In this document: positions 63,528 to 64,000 of the stretch, piece after piece
How positions within the stretch are numbered: position 1 is the first letter of the stretch
How the letters are laid out: every line of letters begins with the position of its first letter
Source of the DNA: Phycisphaerae bacterium
GTDB lineage: Bacteria; Planctomycetota; Phycisphaerae; Phycisphaerales; SM1A02
Reading direction: 5' to 3'
Length of the DNA: 64,000 nt
Assembly (NCBI GenBank): GCA_002716385.1
Contig: PBAX01000008.1
Span: forward strand, 1 to 64,000
The notes under the pieces: generated by a model
What the model saw: only the letters and a program-made list of their open reading frames with translations
What the model was told of the DNA's origin: nothing
The model's database searches: none
Program-made: the position numbers and the translations under genes

Positions 63528-64000
63528 TCAGCCAGTGGCACCGAGGCCTGCCGAGCTGTCCGGTGGCTGCTCGGGTGGGGGTGTGTAGTCGTCATCACGA
63601 CCGTAGTACTGGAGAAAACGGCTGGCCTCCTCCTTGCCGAAGTACCAGTCGAGTATCCGTCGTTCGACATCCAGGAAGTCCACGAGCATGAGTCCATCGA
63701 TCACATCCGAGAACTCCTTGTCGACGTTGAACACGGTAACCAGCTTGGCGTTCAGCTTGAGATACTGCTTCAACAGAATAGGTACGCCCTGACGGCCGTT
63801 CTCGATATCGCGGACAAGTTCCTCAACGTCCTCTAACTGGGTGCAGACCATCTTGAGCGGTTCGAGGTCGAAGTGCCTTGCTCTCTTTGGTTGATGGGGG
63901 TTCCTTGCGGATATCAAACTCTGGAAGTCGTTGACCATGCAAGTCGATGAGACGAAATCGGTCATGAGTCTCTTCGATGCCGCGGAGTATTCGTTGCTTA
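63528..64000 (-). CDS. Hemolysin-family acyltransferase/GNAT protein, C-terminal part
   Basis: The frame is open to the window edge, so the gene begins outside. The visible 157 residues contain QGVPILLKQYLKLNAKLVTV, FNVDKEFSDVIDGLMLVDF and DWYFGKEEASRFLQYY, which match the C-terminal part of the putative-hemolysin group (COG3176: acyltransferase fused to or followed by a GNAT-like domain). Members are linked to ornithine-lipid or other acyl transfer. The acyltransferase core cannot be checked here. The end is Pro/Ser-rich. Confidence 0.75.
   Translation of the reverse strand, partial: SNEYSAASKRLMTDFVSSTCMVNDFQSLISARNPHQPKRARHFDLEPLKMVCTQLEDVEELVRDIENGRQGVPILLKQYLKLNAKLVTVFNVDKEFSDVIDGLMLVDFLDVERRILDWYFGKEEASRFLQYYGRDDDYTPPPEQPPDSSAGLGATG

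Overview
This is one contiguous piece of a bacterial chromosome, very probably from a planctomycete of the class Phycisphaerae. The case rests on seven or eight exported proteins carrying dockerin/EF-hand pairs of the form D-x-(D/N)-x-D-G-x-(V/I)-x(2)-(E/N)-D-(L/I/V), right-handed beta-helix proteins, cysteine-rich GACC repeats, a PEP-CTERM-like tail (PAPGALALLGL...GRRRRR), a planctomycete-type pseudopilin, a kinase with the usual planctomycete N-terminus, and moderately high G+C. No rRNA, complete tRNA, CRISPR array, transposase or intact integrase was seen.

Layout. 1-6266: accessory region divided by three 3'-half remnants of tRNA genes (about 473-519, 4905-4949, 6217-6255). The segments between them carry two translationally coupled beta-helix/dockerin genes and a visibly A+T-rich TolB-like lipoprotein. 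6341-13043: small membrane or lipoproteins, a C39-like peptidase with a dockerin end, an S8 subtilase with a dockerin end, and a methyltransferase. 13054-17811 (minus): glycosyltransferase, yaaA, a terminator, then a type II (VAO-fold) cholesterol-oxidase-like flavoenzyme, a cupin and trhO. 17812-18262: no gene but a chain of hairpins that could be an RNA. 18263-21160: two divergent, homologous secreted proteins. 21243-32579 (minus): O-antigen-ligase-like protein, GAF-SpoIIE phosphatase, CHASE2 cyclase, two FecR proteins, a lipoprotein and an outer-membrane barrel; the last six form one gene string. 32722-41284: MBL hydrolase, acyltransferase, gcvP, serA, M3-like peptidase. 41349-48767: mixed secreted and envelope genes, a decayed paralogue and a pseudokinase. 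48775-54490 (minus): an ebo-type gene cluster. 54545-64000: phosphatase-esterase pair, aminotransferase, folE2, STAS protein, BamE-like lipoprotein, and the end of a hemolysin-family acyltransferase.

How genes may work together. (i) The 32579 to 22740 string looks like an envelope-sensing circuit: outer-membrane barrel, lipoprotein and two FecR proteins feeding a CHASE2-coupled nucleotide cyclase and a PP2C-type phosphatase. (ii) The ebo cluster encodes a dehydroquinate-synthase-like enzyme, TatD hydrolase, UbiA prenyltransferase, TIM-barrel protein and phosphodiesterase-like protein; in cyanobacteria such clusters serve export of a metabolite precursor to the periplasm. (iii) Two SpoIIE phosphatases plus a lone STAS protein suggest partner-switching regulation with the kinase elsewhere. 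Functions are inferred from sequence patterns read by eye; no database search was possible.
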